The notes beneath the pieces were generated by a model, which worked only from the letters and a program-made list of their open reading frames with translations, was not told where the DNA came from and did not search any database. DNA of 64,000 nt. Origin: Labrenzia sp. DG1229. Its GTDB lineage: Bacteria; Pseudomonadota; Alphaproteobacteria; Rhizobiales; Stappiaceae. Positions within the stretch are counted from its first letter, which is position 1; each line of letters opens with the position of its first letter. The position numbers and the translations under genes are program-made. The DNA lies in the NCBI RefSeq assembly GCF_000521215.1, contig NZ_KI928950.1, positions 1-64,000 on the forward strand, written 5' to 3'. Shown in pieces: positions 1 to 9,177 of this stretch.

Positions 1-35
1 GATCGTCAGACAAACCTCGAAAATCCTGACGCTTG

Positions 36-908
36 TCATTGAGGACAACCGGTATCTTCGTGAAGCTCCAGCGCAGCCATCTTGCCTTTGATGGTGAAAT
101 CCCCGTAATCGAGCGTCAGGTGCCCGCTGACACCGTTCTGAAAGAGCCAGAACGACAACTGGTAGACCGGAGTCAGTTCCCCGGTTGCATCTTCCGCACC
201 CGGATCGAAATACGCAACTGTCACCGGCCAGTAGTTCAAACCTGCCAGGGGTGCGTCCGGATCCTCGGTATCGGCTTTGATCGGGCTGACCGTTTTCGAG
301 CCGATGACGGTTGTCGTTGCATAGACCTTCTCGCCGGATTCGGCACCGTCATAGATATCGGCGGAAATAAACGGAATGCCGTTTTCAGCTGACTCCAGGA
401 TGGTCAGCAGATGCTCGGTCGGAAAAAGAACCTCCTGCCCGATCTCAAGTGACTTTTCGGAAGGCTCTTTCAGCTTGATCGTCTTGGTCTGCGTTCCGGC
501 GGTTGCCTTGCCCTTCGATTCCTCCACCAACTCCTGGTCCACGAAGGTTTTGGAGAGAAACTGGTAGCTCTCTGCCTGCGGCTCTTCAAAGGAAGTCGTC
601 TGCAGATCGGTCACCTGTGACCCGCCATCGGCATTCTGAAACCGTGTCACAAAGCGAAAGTTGACGCTATAGCCCTCGCAGGCGTTTCCGGCAAATTCGT
701 AGACCATCCGGCCGCTCAAGCCGGAAATTCCGGAATTGTCTTCTTTCTCGCCAAGCTTCATGTCGTAGACCGCCTGGTGCGGAACCAGCTTGTAGCCAGC
801 GGATTTGCCGACTGTTGCTCCGGAAGCCGCCCCTGAGACAAGGCAGGTGGTGACAATGATTGCGAATGCAGGACCTGCCAAAGACCCCGACATGAGAATG
901 CGCTGCAT
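36..908 (-). CDS. EipB/DUF1849 family periplasmic envelope-integrity protein
   Basis: This 290-residue protein has an N-terminal hydrophobic segment (about residues 10-30) ending in small residues, consistent with a signal peptide. The mature part has the DUF1849 pattern: an opening 'YKLVPHQAVYDMKL', two cysteines (one near residue 77, one near the C-terminus at 'DTGCPQ') and a beta-rich body. In Brucella the family member EipB is a periplasmic beta-spiral protein needed for envelope integrity. The family assignment comes from the opening motif and the cysteine layout; the envelope role is carried over from that family. It is transcribed away from ridA and has no operon partner inside the window. 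The start is the ATG that precedes the signal segment. Confidence 0.8.
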   Translation of the reverse strand: MQRILMSGSLAGPAFAIIVTTCLVSGAASGATVGKSAGYKLVPHQAVYDMKLGEKEDNSGISGLSGRMVYEFAGNACEGYSVNFRFVTRFQNADGGSQVTDLQTTSFEEPQAESYQFLSKTFVDQELVEESKGKATAGTQTKTIKLKEPSEKSLEIGQEVLFPTEHLLTILESAENGIPFISADIYDGAESGEKVYATTTVIGSKTVSPIKADTEDPDAPLAGLNYWPVTVAYFDPGAEDATGELTPVYQLSFWLFQNGVSGHLTLDYGDFTIKGKMAALELHEDTGCPQ

Positions 909-1186
909 CTGTAATTCCTCAGTTTCACGCCAACGGTACAGCCACCGTCAAAGCCCTGGCAGTCATTATGCGATTATCTGCACCTTACGCCACAGCGAAA
1001 ATCAGCAGGTAAACGAAAATCAGGAAAGGGTGACTTATTTCATAAAACCGGCAGTTAAGAGACCTTCGCGAAAACAATCCAGCCTCCTCCACAGGTTCAT
1101 TTTCAGATCCGTGACTGATTTGGCCTTGTCAGCATTTCCAAATTGCGCCAAGACACCGGCACATCCATCCGAGCCGGAGCGAACCA

Positions 1187-1651
1187 ATGAGCATCATCGA
1201 AAACCGTCTTAAGGACCTCGGGGTTTCCCTGCCTGAAGCTGCAGCGCCGGCTGCGAACTACGTCCCCTTCGTGAAAACCGGAAACCAGCTCTATATTTCA
1301 GGACAACTTCCCATGATGGATGGCAAGATCCAGGTCACGGGCAAGCTCGGTGCCAATGTTGACCTTGAAAGTGGAAAGTCTGCAGCCCGGTTCTGTGCCA
1401 TCAATCTTCTTGCGCAGGCCAAGGCTGCGACCGGTAATCTCGACAAGGTTACGCGCCTGGTGAAAATTGTCGGCTTTGTGAATTCCACCAGTGATTTCAC
1501 AGACCAGCCCCAGGTCATCAATGGTGCCTCCGACTTCCTCGTGGAAGCAATGGGAGACAAGGGACGACACGCCCGGGCCGCCGTCAGCGCGGCCTCCCTG
1601 CCCTTCGGCGTCGCGGTTGAAATCGACGCTGTTTTTGAAATCGAAGACTGA
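1187..1651 (+). CDS. RidA family (YjgF/YER057c/UK114) protein
   Basis: A 154-residue RidA-superfamily protein. Family features seen are 'NYVPFVKTGNQLYISGQLPM' near residues 25-44, 'NLLAQAKAATGNLDKVTRLVKIVGFVNS' in the middle (positions only; continuous in the protein) and 'RAAVSAASLPFGVAVEIDAV' near the C-terminus. RidA proteins hydrolyse reactive enamine/imine intermediates released by PLP enzymes. This longer class (about 150 residues, with an N-terminal extension 'IIENRLKDLGVSLPEAAAP') is common in Alphaproteobacteria, and its substrate preference is less certain than that of archetypal RidA. The glycerophosphodiesterase gene follows 54 bp downstream on the same strand, so the two may be co-transcribed. 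Confidence 0.88.
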   Translation: MSIIENRLKDLGVSLPEAAAPAANYVPFVKTGNQLYISGQLPMMDGKIQVTGKLGANVDLESGKSAARFCAINLLAQAKAATGNLDKVTRLVKIVGFVNSTSDFTDQPQVINGASDFLVEAMGDKGRHARAAVSAASLPFGVAVEIDAVFEIED

Positions 1652-1705
1652 ACTGCTGCTTCGCAATTCATCCATCGGCGCAGCCACTCGGACTGGTCCT
1701 CATAC

Positions 1706-2482
1706 ATGACAGCAGATCTCGAAGCCATTTTCACCCGCCCGATTGCGCATCGCGGATACCATGATGCCGACAACGGCATTGTTGAAAACACGCCGACGGC
1801 CATTTCAACAGCGATCGAGAAAAACTTCGCCATAGAGGTGGACGTCCAGGAAACAGCCGATGGCGAGGCCCTGGTCTTTCACGACTATACACTGGACCGA
1901 CTGGCCGAGGGCACGGGCAAGATCATCGACCTGCCGTCGGGCGACCTCGCCGGGATACACATGAAGACCGGCACCGACAAACTCTGGTTCTTGCAGGACC
2001 TGTTCGATCTCGTAGACGGAAAGGTCCCGCTTGTCATAGAGATCAAGTCCCTCATGCGGCGTGACGCGCAGGGTACATTCGTGCGCGATGTCACGGATCA
2101 GATTTCCAGGTACCGTGGCCCGGCCTGCATCAAGACCTTCGATCCGGACATGCTGTCCCATGCACGGCGTGCCAACCCTTCCGTTCTGCGTGGAATTGTG
2201 GCCGACGGGGCGGAGCCCGGTCCAGTCTATGCGCGCTACGGACGCACCGACCGCTTCATCCTGCGTCATCTGCTGCACGCTCCGCGCACGCGTCCGCATT
2301 TCATCTCCTACGGCGTCAAGGACCTGCCCAGAGCCGGACCCAGCCTGCTCAGGTCCTTGTTCAAGCTGCCGCTCATGACATGGACAGTCAGAACCAGAGA
2401 CCAGCGCGAAACCGCTGCCCGCTACGCGGACCAGATCGTGTTCGAAGGGTTCGACCCGGATATCGACAACGCCAGACCCTGA
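1706..2482 (+). CDS. glycerophosphodiester phosphodiesterase family protein
   Basis: A 258-residue GDPD-domain protein that would hydrolyse glycerophosphodiesters to glycerol-3-phosphate and an alcohol. The catalytic signature is near the N-terminus: 'IAHRGYHD', then 'ENT', 'IEVDVQETADG' and 'VFHDYTLDRL', which supply the His, Glu, Asp and His used for metal binding and acid-base catalysis. 'PLVIEIKS' near residue 110 gives the next metal-site Glu and Lys, and a C-terminal 'TWTVRTRDQ' matches the family's usual 'WTVN' strand. There is no signal peptide, so it is probably cytoplasmic. It lies 54 bp after ridA on the same strand. Confidence 0.9.
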   Translation: MTADLEAIFTRPIAHRGYHDADNGIVENTPTAISTAIEKNFAIEVDVQETADGEALVFHDYTLDRLAEGTGKIIDLPSGDLAGIHMKTGTDKLWFLQDLFDLVDGKVPLVIEIKSLMRRDAQGTFVRDVTDQISRYRGPACIKTFDPDMLSHARRANPSVLRGIVADGAEPGPVYARYGRTDRFILRHLLHAPRTRPHFISYGVKDLPRAGPSLLRSLFKLPLMTWTVRTRDQRETAARYADQIVFEGFDPDIDNARP

Positions 2483-2593
2483 GCAGACCGCTTTGTCTTC
2501 GCCGCAAACCATTGAATTTCGCTGCCCTCTTGCGATGCTAGGCAACAGCGCTACATTTCGAGAATGGTTCCCAACATTGGCTGCTGTTGACGC

Positions 2594-3925
2594 ATGAGTT
2601 CTTCCCATTCCGAGGAAAACAAAGATCCGGACGCTCACGGTAGCGGACCGACCGCATCGCTGCGCATCCTTTCATCGCTGAAGGATGTTTCAGCCGATGC
2701 CTGGGACGCCGTGGCCAATCCGGGGTGGAGGCTCTCGGAAGGCGGCGCTCTGGAGAAAACCGACCAATGCCACCTGCCTGGACAATCAACCGAATCCGAA
2801 CTTGCTGCCCTTCTTGGATCTGAAGTTGAACCTTTTTCTGAAGATCAATCCTTTAATCCATTCCTGTCGCACAGCTTTCTTTATTCTCTGGAAGAATCCG
2901 GATGCGCTACAAATGCGACCGGCTGGTTGCCAAGGCATATGCTTCTGGAAGACGAAACCGGCGCTGTTCTGGGAGCGGTGCCAGCTTATTTGAAAAGCCA
3001 TTCACAGGGAGAATACGTCTTCGACCACAGCTGGGCGGACGCCTTCTTCCGTGCCGGTGGCGACTATTATCCCAAACTCCAGATTTCGGTCCCCTTCACC
3101 CCGGCGACGGGCCGCAGGTTTCTGATCGGACCCGGGATCAACCGGGAAGCCGGTCTGCAAGCGCTTGCAGCAGGCCTTGTTCAGGTTTGCCAGCGCACTG
3201 GCGCCTCTTCGGTCCATGCCACCTTTCTGACAAAGGGTGAATGGGATGGCCTTGGAGACCTCGGTTATCTCCAACGAACCGACCAGCAGTTTCACTGGGA
3301 AAACCACGGCTATGAAAGTTTCGACGGATTTCTGACCGATCTTGCCTCACGAAAACGAAAGGCAATCAAGAAGGAGCGGCGCGAGGCGCTTTGTGCCGAC
3401 GGCATAGAAGTGGAGTGGGTAACCGGACCGGATCTCACTGAAGCTCATTGGGACGCGTTTTACGGTTTTTACATGGACACGGGTTCTCGCAAGTGGGGAC
3501 GGCCGTATCTCAACCGGAAATTCTTTTCCCTGATAAATGAGAGACTTGCGGAGCGAACATTGCTGATTCTGGCCAAGCGGCACGGACGCTACATCGCGGG
3601 CGCTCTCAATTTCATCGGCTCTGAAACACTGTTCGGCCGTCACTGGGGATGTTGTGAAGACCACCCCTTTCTGCATTTCGAGCTCTGCTACTATCAGGCC
3701 ATCGATTTCGCAATTGCCAACGGTTTGAAACGTGTCGAAGCCGGGGCGCAAGGTGCCCACAAACTTGCACGCGGATATCTGCCGGCAACAACCTACTCCG
3801 CCCATTGGATCGCCCATGAAGGGCTGCACCAGGCCGTCGCTGACTACCTGGAACAGGAACGTTTCGCGGTGGAACGCGAAAACGAGGCGCTCGCAGACCA
3901 GGCGCCCTTCAAGAAAAGTGACTGA
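2594..3925 (+). CDS. GNAT/FemAB-like acyltransferase (DUF482 family)
   Basis: A 443-residue protein of the DUF482 'peptidogalycan biosynthesis/recognition' group within the GNAT-FemAB fold. Typical pieces are 'NPFLSHSFLYSLEESGCA' (about residues 88-105), 'YVFDHSWADAFFRAGGDYYP' (about 138-157), 'PFTPATGRRFLI', 'ASRKRKAIKKERR' and the C-terminal 'VEAGAQGAHKLARGYLP'. The family is widespread in Proteobacteria, but its biochemical substrate is not established; the fold suggests acyl or aminoacyl transfer. The first 60 residues are poorly conserved. The gene stands alone and converges on the downstream luxR-type gene. Confidence 0.85.
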   Translation: MSSSHSEENKDPDAHGSGPTASLRILSSLKDVSADAWDAVANPGWRLSEGGALEKTDQCHLPGQSTESELAALLGSEVEPFSEDQSFNPFLSHSFLYSLEESGCATNATGWLPRHMLLEDETGAVLGAVPAYLKSHSQGEYVFDHSWADAFFRAGGDYYPKLQISVPFTPATGRRFLIGPGINREAGLQALAAGLVQVCQRTGASSVHATFLTKGEWDGLGDLGYLQRTDQQFHWENHGYESFDGFLTDLASRKRKAIKKERREALCADGIEVEWVTGPDLTEAHWDAFYGFYMDTGSRKWGRPYLNRKFFSLINERLAERTLLILAKRHGRYIAGALNFIGSETLFGRHWGCCEDHPFLHFELCYYQAIDFAIANGLKRVEAGAQGAHKLARGYLPATTYSAHWIAHEGLHQAVADYLEQERFAVERENEALADQAPFKKSD

Positions 3926-4009
3926 GCGGGTTCAGACAATCAGGCAGCGCAATTTGACGCTTCGGAAAAACTGGCACCAAGCCGCCGTTCGAACGACTGT
4001 CTTCCTAAC

Positions 4010-4651
4010 CTAGTCCCGATCCTTCATGCCGGCAGTCTGGGAAGAGTAATAATAGACAATCGCCTGCGCGCGGTTTTTGACCGATAGTTTTTCGTAGATA
4101 TTCGAAAGGTGGAATTTGACCGTGTTGGTCGATATCTGCAGAGATTTCGACAATTCGCGATTGGACATGCCGCTCGACAAAGCCTCCAGGATCACTTTTT
4201 CCTTCCGGGAGAGACTATAGATCGGATCCTGCTGCATCTGGCGAACGTCGACAAACGGAAACACCATTTTTCCGGCGGCCACGTCAACGCAGGTTTCCAC
4301 CAATCCCTCAATTTCACCAGATCTTGGCGCAAACCCCGCAGCACCGGCCTGCATCGCCAGCCTTGGCAAATCTCCGGCGGCATCTCCGTAAACGACAAAA
4401 CGCGGTGCGGCTTCGTTTTCCCGCAGAACCTCGATCAACTTCGCGCCACCAAAGGCCGGCAGGTTCCATTCGACGACGCCGACCTGCACCGGCACGCGCA
4501 TGACCGTTCCAAGAAACCCTTCCGCTGTTGCAGAAGTTGCCACAAGCGAGAAACGGGCGTCCTTGTCAAAAATCTCGGACATTGCCGACAGAACCAAGGG
4601 ATTGCTGTCCGCGAGCATGATGTTTATCGGAGCGCTGGGTTTTTCAACCAA
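4010..4651 (-). CDS. LuxR/NarL-type regulator with degenerate receiver domain
   Basis: A 213-residue protein with an N-terminal receiver-like domain (about 9-125) and a C-terminal LuxR HTH (about 145-205). The HTH shows 'LSRKEKVILEALSSGMSNRE' followed by 'STNTVKFHLSNIYEKL'. Compared with canonical NarL/FixJ receivers, the phospho-acceptor Asp position carries Glu61 ('VVEWNLP' where 'LLDWNLP' is usual). The acidic pair is reduced to one Asp (D15 in 'LADSNP'), and the conserved switch Lys is Arg110 ('FAPRSGE'). It is therefore probably a phosphorylation-independent or permanently 'on' regulator. It is divergent from the serine-cycle-like operon with about 213 bp between starts, so it most likely controls that operon. 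That link is inferred from position only. Confidence 0.87.
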   Translation of the reverse strand: MVEKPSAPINIMLADSNPLVLSAMSEIFDKDARFSLVATSATAEGFLGTVMRVPVQVGVVEWNLPAFGGAKLIEVLRENEAAPRFVVYGDAAGDLPRLAMQAGAAGFAPRSGEIEGLVETCVDVAAGKMVFPFVDVRQMQQDPIYSLSRKEKVILEALSSGMSNRELSKSLQISTNTVKFHLSNIYEKLSVKNRAQAIVYYYSSQTAGMKDRD

Positions 4652-4864
4652 TTGTTTTTACACCACTATTGAAGAAAAACTACCCTTCTGGATAGTATTG
4701 TTTCCGGAAAAATCACCATCTACTGGACTAATGGGTAGGTTTTTCCCTATCCAATTAGATGTCCGAAAGCAGTAGTAACTTCCGTTGCGCAAACACGCAA
4801 GCCGAGGTTTTCCTAAGGGAACACGAGTCACCGGCTCAAACGATCAGCGCGGAGGAAACTGCAG
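4652..4864. promoter_or_regulatory. divergent promoter region, luxR-type gene / aminotransferase operon
   Basis: The AT-rich intergenic region holds candidate regulator sites: a perfect 10-bp palindrome TTTCCGGAAA (4701-4710), and a widely spaced inverted pair TGGATAG (4689-4695) and CTATCCA (4747-4753). A strong Shine-Dalgarno GGAGGAAA lies just before the aminotransferase ATG at 4865. No confident -35/-10 pair could be picked by eye. Which protein binds these sites is not known. Confidence 0.35.
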
Positions 4865-6109
4865 ATGCCGACAGAGATTTTTCCCCAACTGGACATCCCC
4901 GAAACCCTTGCGGCGGGCCCGGGGCCAGGCAACACCGATGCCCGTGTGCTTCATGCCTTCGCACGGGCCGGTGTCGCTGATCACATGCACACTGACGTCC
5001 TGCGGGGCATGATCGAGTGCAAACACATGTTGCGTGAAATCTGGGGAACAAGGAACATATACACCTTTGCCGTCGCAGGCACGGGCTGGAGTGGTCTGGA
5101 CGCGATGTTTTCAGCGGTCATGCCTGGTGACAAGGTTGTTGCGTTTTCCAACGGCACATTCTCCGGGATCGATTCCTTGACCCTTCGCATCAAGGCAGCA
5201 ACTCCTTCCGAACTGGCTGCCGATCCTCTTGATCCCTGCCCGGCAAGCGTCGTCGTCATCGATGTGCCACACGGCCAGCCGGTGACCGGCGAACTGGTGG
5301 AGGCTGTCCTCGATGAACACAAGCCGAAATGGGCATTCATGGCGCATTGGGAAACCGGTTCCGGCCGTGTCAACGATCTGCGCGGCTTTTCGGATGCCTG
5401 CAGATGTCATGATGTCATGGGACTTGTAGATGCTGTATCCTCTCTTGGTGTCGAGGATTTTTCGATCGATGACTATCCAGGTGTGGCAGGTTGGGCCTCC
5501 TGCCCTCAAAAAGGTCTGTGTTGCCTGCCTCTGACCTATGCGCCCGTCAGCTTCCGCGACACTTACATCGAAACACTGAAGTCAACCGGTGCCTACACCT
5601 ACGTGCACAATCCCATCTTTGAGGCGCGGCACTGGGGTATTGTTGACGGGGCAGATGTTGAAAAGGGAACGTATCACCGCACCCATTCCGCCTACGCCGT
5701 TGCAGCTTTTCATGAATCGCTGCGTCTGACGTTGCAGGAGGGACTGGCGAACCGGGCGGCTTCCTACCGTCTCCACGAAGCCGCCCTGCGTGACGCCGTT
5801 GCCGCTCTGGGCTGCAAGGTGACATCCGACATGACCAGTCTGATCGTTCTCAACCTGCCGGACCATCTGGCAGGCCGCGAAATGGAACTGGTACAGAACT
5901 GTCGTGCGGAAGGTTTCGGCATCTGGCCGACGCTTTCGGCTCCGGTTCAAGTCCGCATCGGTATCCTGAACCAGCTGAATTCCGGGGCGATCTGGGATAT
6001 CGCCAACCGCTTTGCCGAAGCCATGCGCGTGCTTGGGGCCGACGTTGATCAGGAGGCTCTCGAAACCTCGCTACACAAGCACTACGGCACATCGGTCGCG
6101 GCACAATAG
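4865..6109 (+). CDS. class V PLP aminotransferase (probable serine/alanine-glyoxylate aminotransferase)
   Basis: A 414-residue fold-type I, class V aminotransferase. Features seen are 'AGPGPGNTDARVL' at the N-terminus, 'GTGWSGLDAMFSAVMPGDKV' for the cofactor phosphate region, 'AHWETGSGR' (usually 'HxETSTG'), 'GLVDAVSSLG' with the PLP-binding Asp, and 'CPQKGLCCLP' with the probable Schiff-base Lys. In the serine cycle this step turns glyoxylate plus serine into glycine plus hydroxypyruvate. The sequence is clearly divergent from the methylotroph SgaA pattern ('GSQKGLMLPPG'), so the amino donor could be another amino acid. The assignment leans on the neighbouring mtkA, mtkB, dehydrogenase and mcl genes. 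Its stop overlaps the Shine-Dalgarno of mtkA. Confidence 0.8.
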   Translation: MPTEIFPQLDIPETLAAGPGPGNTDARVLHAFARAGVADHMHTDVLRGMIECKHMLREIWGTRNIYTFAVAGTGWSGLDAMFSAVMPGDKVVAFSNGTFSGIDSLTLRIKAATPSELAADPLDPCPASVVVIDVPHGQPVTGELVEAVLDEHKPKWAFMAHWETGSGRVNDLRGFSDACRCHDVMGLVDAVSSLGVEDFSIDDYPGVAGWASCPQKGLCCLPLTYAPVSFRDTYIETLKSTGAYTYVHNPIFEARHWGIVDGADVEKGTYHRTHSAYAVAAFHESLRLTLQEGLANRAASYRLHEAALRDAVAALGCKVTSDMTSLIVLNLPDHLAGREMELVQNCRAEGFGIWPTLSAPVQVRIGILNQLNSGAIWDIANRFAEAMRVLGADVDQEALETSLHKHYGTSVAAQ

Positions 6110-6118
6110 GAGGCCGAA

Positions 6119-7318
6119 TTGGATATTCACGAGTATCAGGCGAAGGAAATTCTCGCCAAATTCGGCGTCGAGGTGCCGAAGGGAGCCCTGGCATACAGCC
6201 CGGAACAAGCCGCCTATCGCGCAAGGGAACTCGGGGGAGACCAATGGGTTGTAAAAGCCCAGGTTCACGCAGGCGGGCGTGGTCTGGCGGGCGGTGTGAA
6301 AATCTGCCAGACGCAGGACGAAATCCATGATGCCTGCGATAACATGTTCGGACGCAAGCTGGTGACACACCAGACCGGTCCGGAAGGCAAGGATATCTAC
6401 CGGGTTTATGTGGAGACCACAGCCCAGATCGAGCGCGAGATCTACCTTGGGTTCGTGCTCGACCGTTCCAGCCAACGTGTGATGATTGTCGCCTCGTCAG
6501 AGGGTGGGATGGAAATTGAGGAAATATCCTCCAAGCGGCCAGAAAGTATCGTTCGCTCCACCGTCGAACCCGCTGTCGGCCTTCAGGAGTTCCAGGCCCG
6601 GGAAATCGCGTTCGAACTGAAGATCGAACCGGGTCTCGTGCAGCACATGGTCCGCACTCTGCTGGGGTGTTATCGCGCGTTTCTCGATTTCGATGCCACC
6701 ATGGTGGAGGTCAACCCGTTGGCAATCACCACCGACAAGCGGGTAGTTGCGCTCGACGCCAAGATGAGCTTCGACGACAACGCACTCTACCGGCATCCCC
6801 AAATCAGCGAATTGCGCGACAAATCGCAGGAAGACCCGCGTGAGAGCCGCGCAGCGGATCGCGGCCTGTCCTATGTCGGGCTGGACGGCAACATCGGCTG
6901 CATCGTCAACGGTGCAGGTCTTGCGATGGCAACGATGGACACGATCAAACTGGCCGGAGGAGATCCGGCAAACTTCCTCGACATCGGTGGTGGGGCCTCG
7001 CCGGAACGCGTCGCCAAAGCGTTTGGTCTCGTCCTTTCCGACAAGAATGTCCAGGCCGTCCTGGTCAATATCTTCGCCGGGATAAACCGCTGCGACTGGG
7101 TTGCCGAAGGAGTTGTTCTGGCGCTGAAAGAACAGCAGATCGATATTCCCGTGGTGGTGCGCCTTGCCGGCACGAATGTGGAAGAAGGACAAAAGATCCT
7201 GGCCAAGTCCGGCCTGCCGATCATCCGGGCGACCACTTTGATGGAAGCTGCGGAGCGCGTTGTGGGCGCCTGGCAACGGGACCTGTCACAAGGCACCAGA
7301 TTGAGGGCCGCGCAATGA
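6119..7318 (+). CDS. mtkA: malate--CoA ligase, beta subunit
   Basis: A 399-residue ATP-grasp protein of the succinyl-CoA synthetase beta family. With MtkB it would convert malate, CoA and ATP to malyl-CoA. The start is TTG at 6119, giving the canonical '[17 protein letters not shown]'; an AGGAGG at 6108-6113 overlaps the aminotransferase stop and is well placed. ATP-grasp features are '[19 protein letters not shown]' (about 41-59) and '[10 protein letters not shown]' (about 196-205). The CoA-ligase half has '[18 protein letters not shown]' and '[15 protein letters not shown]'. Identity as malate rather than succinate ligase rests on context: malyl-CoA lyase is in the same operon and no sdh, suc or mdh genes are close. 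Confidence 0.9.
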   Translation: MDIHEYQAKEILAKFGVEVPKGALAYSPEQAAYRARELGGDQWVVKAQVHAGGRGLAGGVKICQTQDEIHDACDNMFGRKLVTHQTGPEGKDIYRVYVETTAQIEREIYLGFVLDRSSQRVMIVASSEGGMEIEEISSKRPESIVRSTVEPAVGLQEFQAREIAFELKIEPGLVQHMVRTLLGCYRAFLDFDATMVEVNPLAITTDKRVVALDAKMSFDDNALYRHPQISELRDKSQEDPRESRAADRGLSYVGLDGNIGCIVNGAGLAMATMDTIKLAGGDPANFLDIGGGASPERVAKAFGLVLSDKNVQAVLVNIFAGINRCDWVAEGVVLALKEQQIDIPVVVRLAGTNVEEGQKILAKSGLPIIRATTLMEAAERVVGAWQRDLSQGTRLRAAQ

Positions 7319-8206
7319 GCATTCTAATCGACCGTGACAGCCGCGTCATCGTGCAGGGTATTACCGGCCGCATGGCGCGCTTTCATACCAGGGACATGCT
7401 GCGCTACGGCACCAATGTCGTCGCCGGCGTCGTTCCCGGCAAGGGTGGTGAAACCGTCGAGGGGGTGCCTGTCTACGACACGGTGAAACAGGCTGTCGCT
7501 GCCACAGGCGCCGACACCAGCCTTGTTTTCGTGCCGCCTCCGTTTGCAGCAGATTCGATCATGGAATCAGCCGACAGCGGTATCCGCTACTGCGTTTGCA
7601 TCACGGACGGTATCCCGGCGCAGGACATGATCCAGGTAAAACGGTACATGTACCGGTATCCACGCGAAAAACGCATGGTTCTGACGGGGCCTAACTGCGC
7701 CGGTACGATCAGCCCGGGAAAGGCGCTTCTGGGGATCATGCCTGGCCATATCTACTTGCCCGGACATGTCGGCATCATCGGACGGTTCCGGAACGCTCGG
7801 ATATGAGGCAGCAGCCCAGCTGAAAGATAATGGCATAGGCGTGTCGACCAGCGTCGGTATTGGTGGAGATCCGATCAACGGATCGTCTTTCAAGGACATC
7901 CTGGCCCGTTTCGAACAGGACGATGAAACACATGTGATTGCCATGATTGGGGAAATCGGCGGTCCGCAGGAATCTGAGGCTGCCGAATACATTCGGAACA
8001 ACATCACCAAGCCCGTCGTGGCATATGTCGCAGGCCTGACCGCCCCCAAGGGCCGCACAATGGGGCACGCCGGTGCAATTATCTCCGCTTTCGGCGAGAG
8101 CGCGTCCGAAAAGGTCGAAATCCTTTCATCGGTCGGCGTCACGGTTGCGGAGAACCCGGCTGTCATCGGCGACACCATTGCGCGCGTTTACAAGGAAGCG
8201 GCATGA
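7315..8206 (+). pseudogene. mtkB: malate--CoA ligase, alpha subunit, frameshifted
   Basis: Two overlapping frames together make one 296-residue succinyl/malate-CoA ligase alpha subunit. Frame one (from ATG 7315, overlapping the mtkA stop by 4 bp) has the CoA-binding Rossmann part '[20 protein letters not shown]' and reads in frame up to Arg157. It then runs out of frame to a TGA at 7804-7806. The rest continues in another frame from 7787: '[18 protein letters not shown]', '[15 protein letters not shown]' and the phospho-His motif 'TMGHAGAI'. The junction reads CGG-TTCC where CGG-TCC would restore 'GIIGRSGTLGYE', so there is one extra T at 7786/7787. Both halves are otherwise intact, suggesting a recent mutation, a sequencing error or, less likely, recoding. 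The stop overlaps the next ATG (ATGA). Confidence 0.88.
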
Positions 8207-9177
8207 TGACCAGACCCACTGTTCTTGTGACAAGACGCTGGCCGGCAGCCGTCGAAGCTGTCCTGAACGAGCGTTACGAAACGGTCCTCAACACTTGTGA
8301 CGTTCCGCTGTCTCCCGCCGAGATCCGCGTGGCACTCAAAACCTTTGACGCGGTACTGCCCACTGTCACTGACAGGTTGGATGCCGAAGCACTGGATGTG
8401 CCAGACGCCAGAACAAGGATTCTGGCGAATTTCGGCAACGGCTACACCCACATTTGTGAACCGGCGGCGCGGGAACGCGGACTGACGGTGACAAACACGC
8501 CGGACAACCTGTCGGAGTGCACCGCGGATAATGCCATGATGCTGCTGCTCATGGCCGCAAGGCGTGCATGCGAAGGCGAAAGAAACCTTCGTGCCGGTAA
8601 CTGGTCGGGATGGTGCCCGAACCACATGGTCGGCACCAAGGTCAGCGGCAAGACGCTCGGCATCGTGGGATTTGGACGTGCCGGACAAGAACTGGCCCAC
8701 CGCGCCCACCACGGTTTCGGCATGAGGATCGAGGTTCAGGATGAAAAGAGGATCGACCCGGCCATCCTGGAAAAATTCGACGCGGCCCAGGCGGATGATG
8801 TCGACGACTTGCTGCCACTTTGTGATTTCGTCTCGCTGCACTGCGCGGAAGCCCGCTCGAACGAACCTCTCATCGGTGCCCGCAGACTGAACCTGATGAA
8901 AGCGGATGCGTTCCTGATCAACACGGCCCAGGGGGACCTTGTCGATGAGGCGGCACTTGTCCATGCCCTCATATTCGAAACGATCGGAGGCGCTGCTCTC
9001 GATGTCTTTGTCAGGGAGCCCCGGATCAACACCGACCTGCTGAATTGTGACAATCTGATCCTCTTGCCCCATCTGGGTGGTGCTACGCGAGAAAACCGCG
9101 AGGCAATGGGGTTTCGTGTCCTTGAAAACCTGTCGGACTTTTTTGGCGGACGGGATCCAAGAGATCGCGTGATCTGA
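8203..9177 (+). CDS. D-2-hydroxyacid dehydrogenase (hydroxypyruvate reductase-like) lacking the catalytic Arg
   Basis: A 324-residue NAD(P)-dependent D-2-hydroxyacid dehydrogenase. The Rossmann motif is '[15 protein letters not shown]' (about 151-165). The family catalytic triad is Arg, Glu and His. Here Glu272 ('VREP') and His290 ('LLPHLGGAT') are present, but the Arg in the 'NTARG' motif is Gln243 ('[15 protein letters not shown]', CAG codon at 8929-8931). In the serine cycle this enzyme reduces hydroxypyruvate to glycerate, which fits the operon. Without the Arg that binds the substrate carboxylate, activity may be poor or altered. It overlaps mtkB by 4 bp, so it is translationally coupled to a frameshifted gene. 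Confidence 0.85.
   Translation: MMTRPTVLVTRRWPAAVEAVLNERYETVLNTCDVPLSPAEIRVALKTFDAVLPTVTDRLDAEALDVPDARTRILANFGNGYTHICEPAARERGLTVTNTPDNLSECTADNAMMLLLMAARRACEGERNLRAGNWSGWCPNHMVGTKVSGKTLGIVGFGRAGQELAHRAHHGFGMRIEVQDEKRIDPAILEKFDAAQADDVDDLLPLCDFVSLHCAEARSNEPLIGARRLNLMKADAFLINTAQGDLVDEAALVHALIFETIGGAALDVFVREPRINTDLLNCDNLILLPHLGGATRENREAMGFRVLENLSDFFGGRDPRDRVI

Noticed and set aside
7766-8206. Treating the second mtkB part as an independent gene starting at ATG 7766
   Set aside because: The first residues ('MSASSDG') are not family-like and the body starts mid-domain; it is the 3' part of a frameshifted gene.
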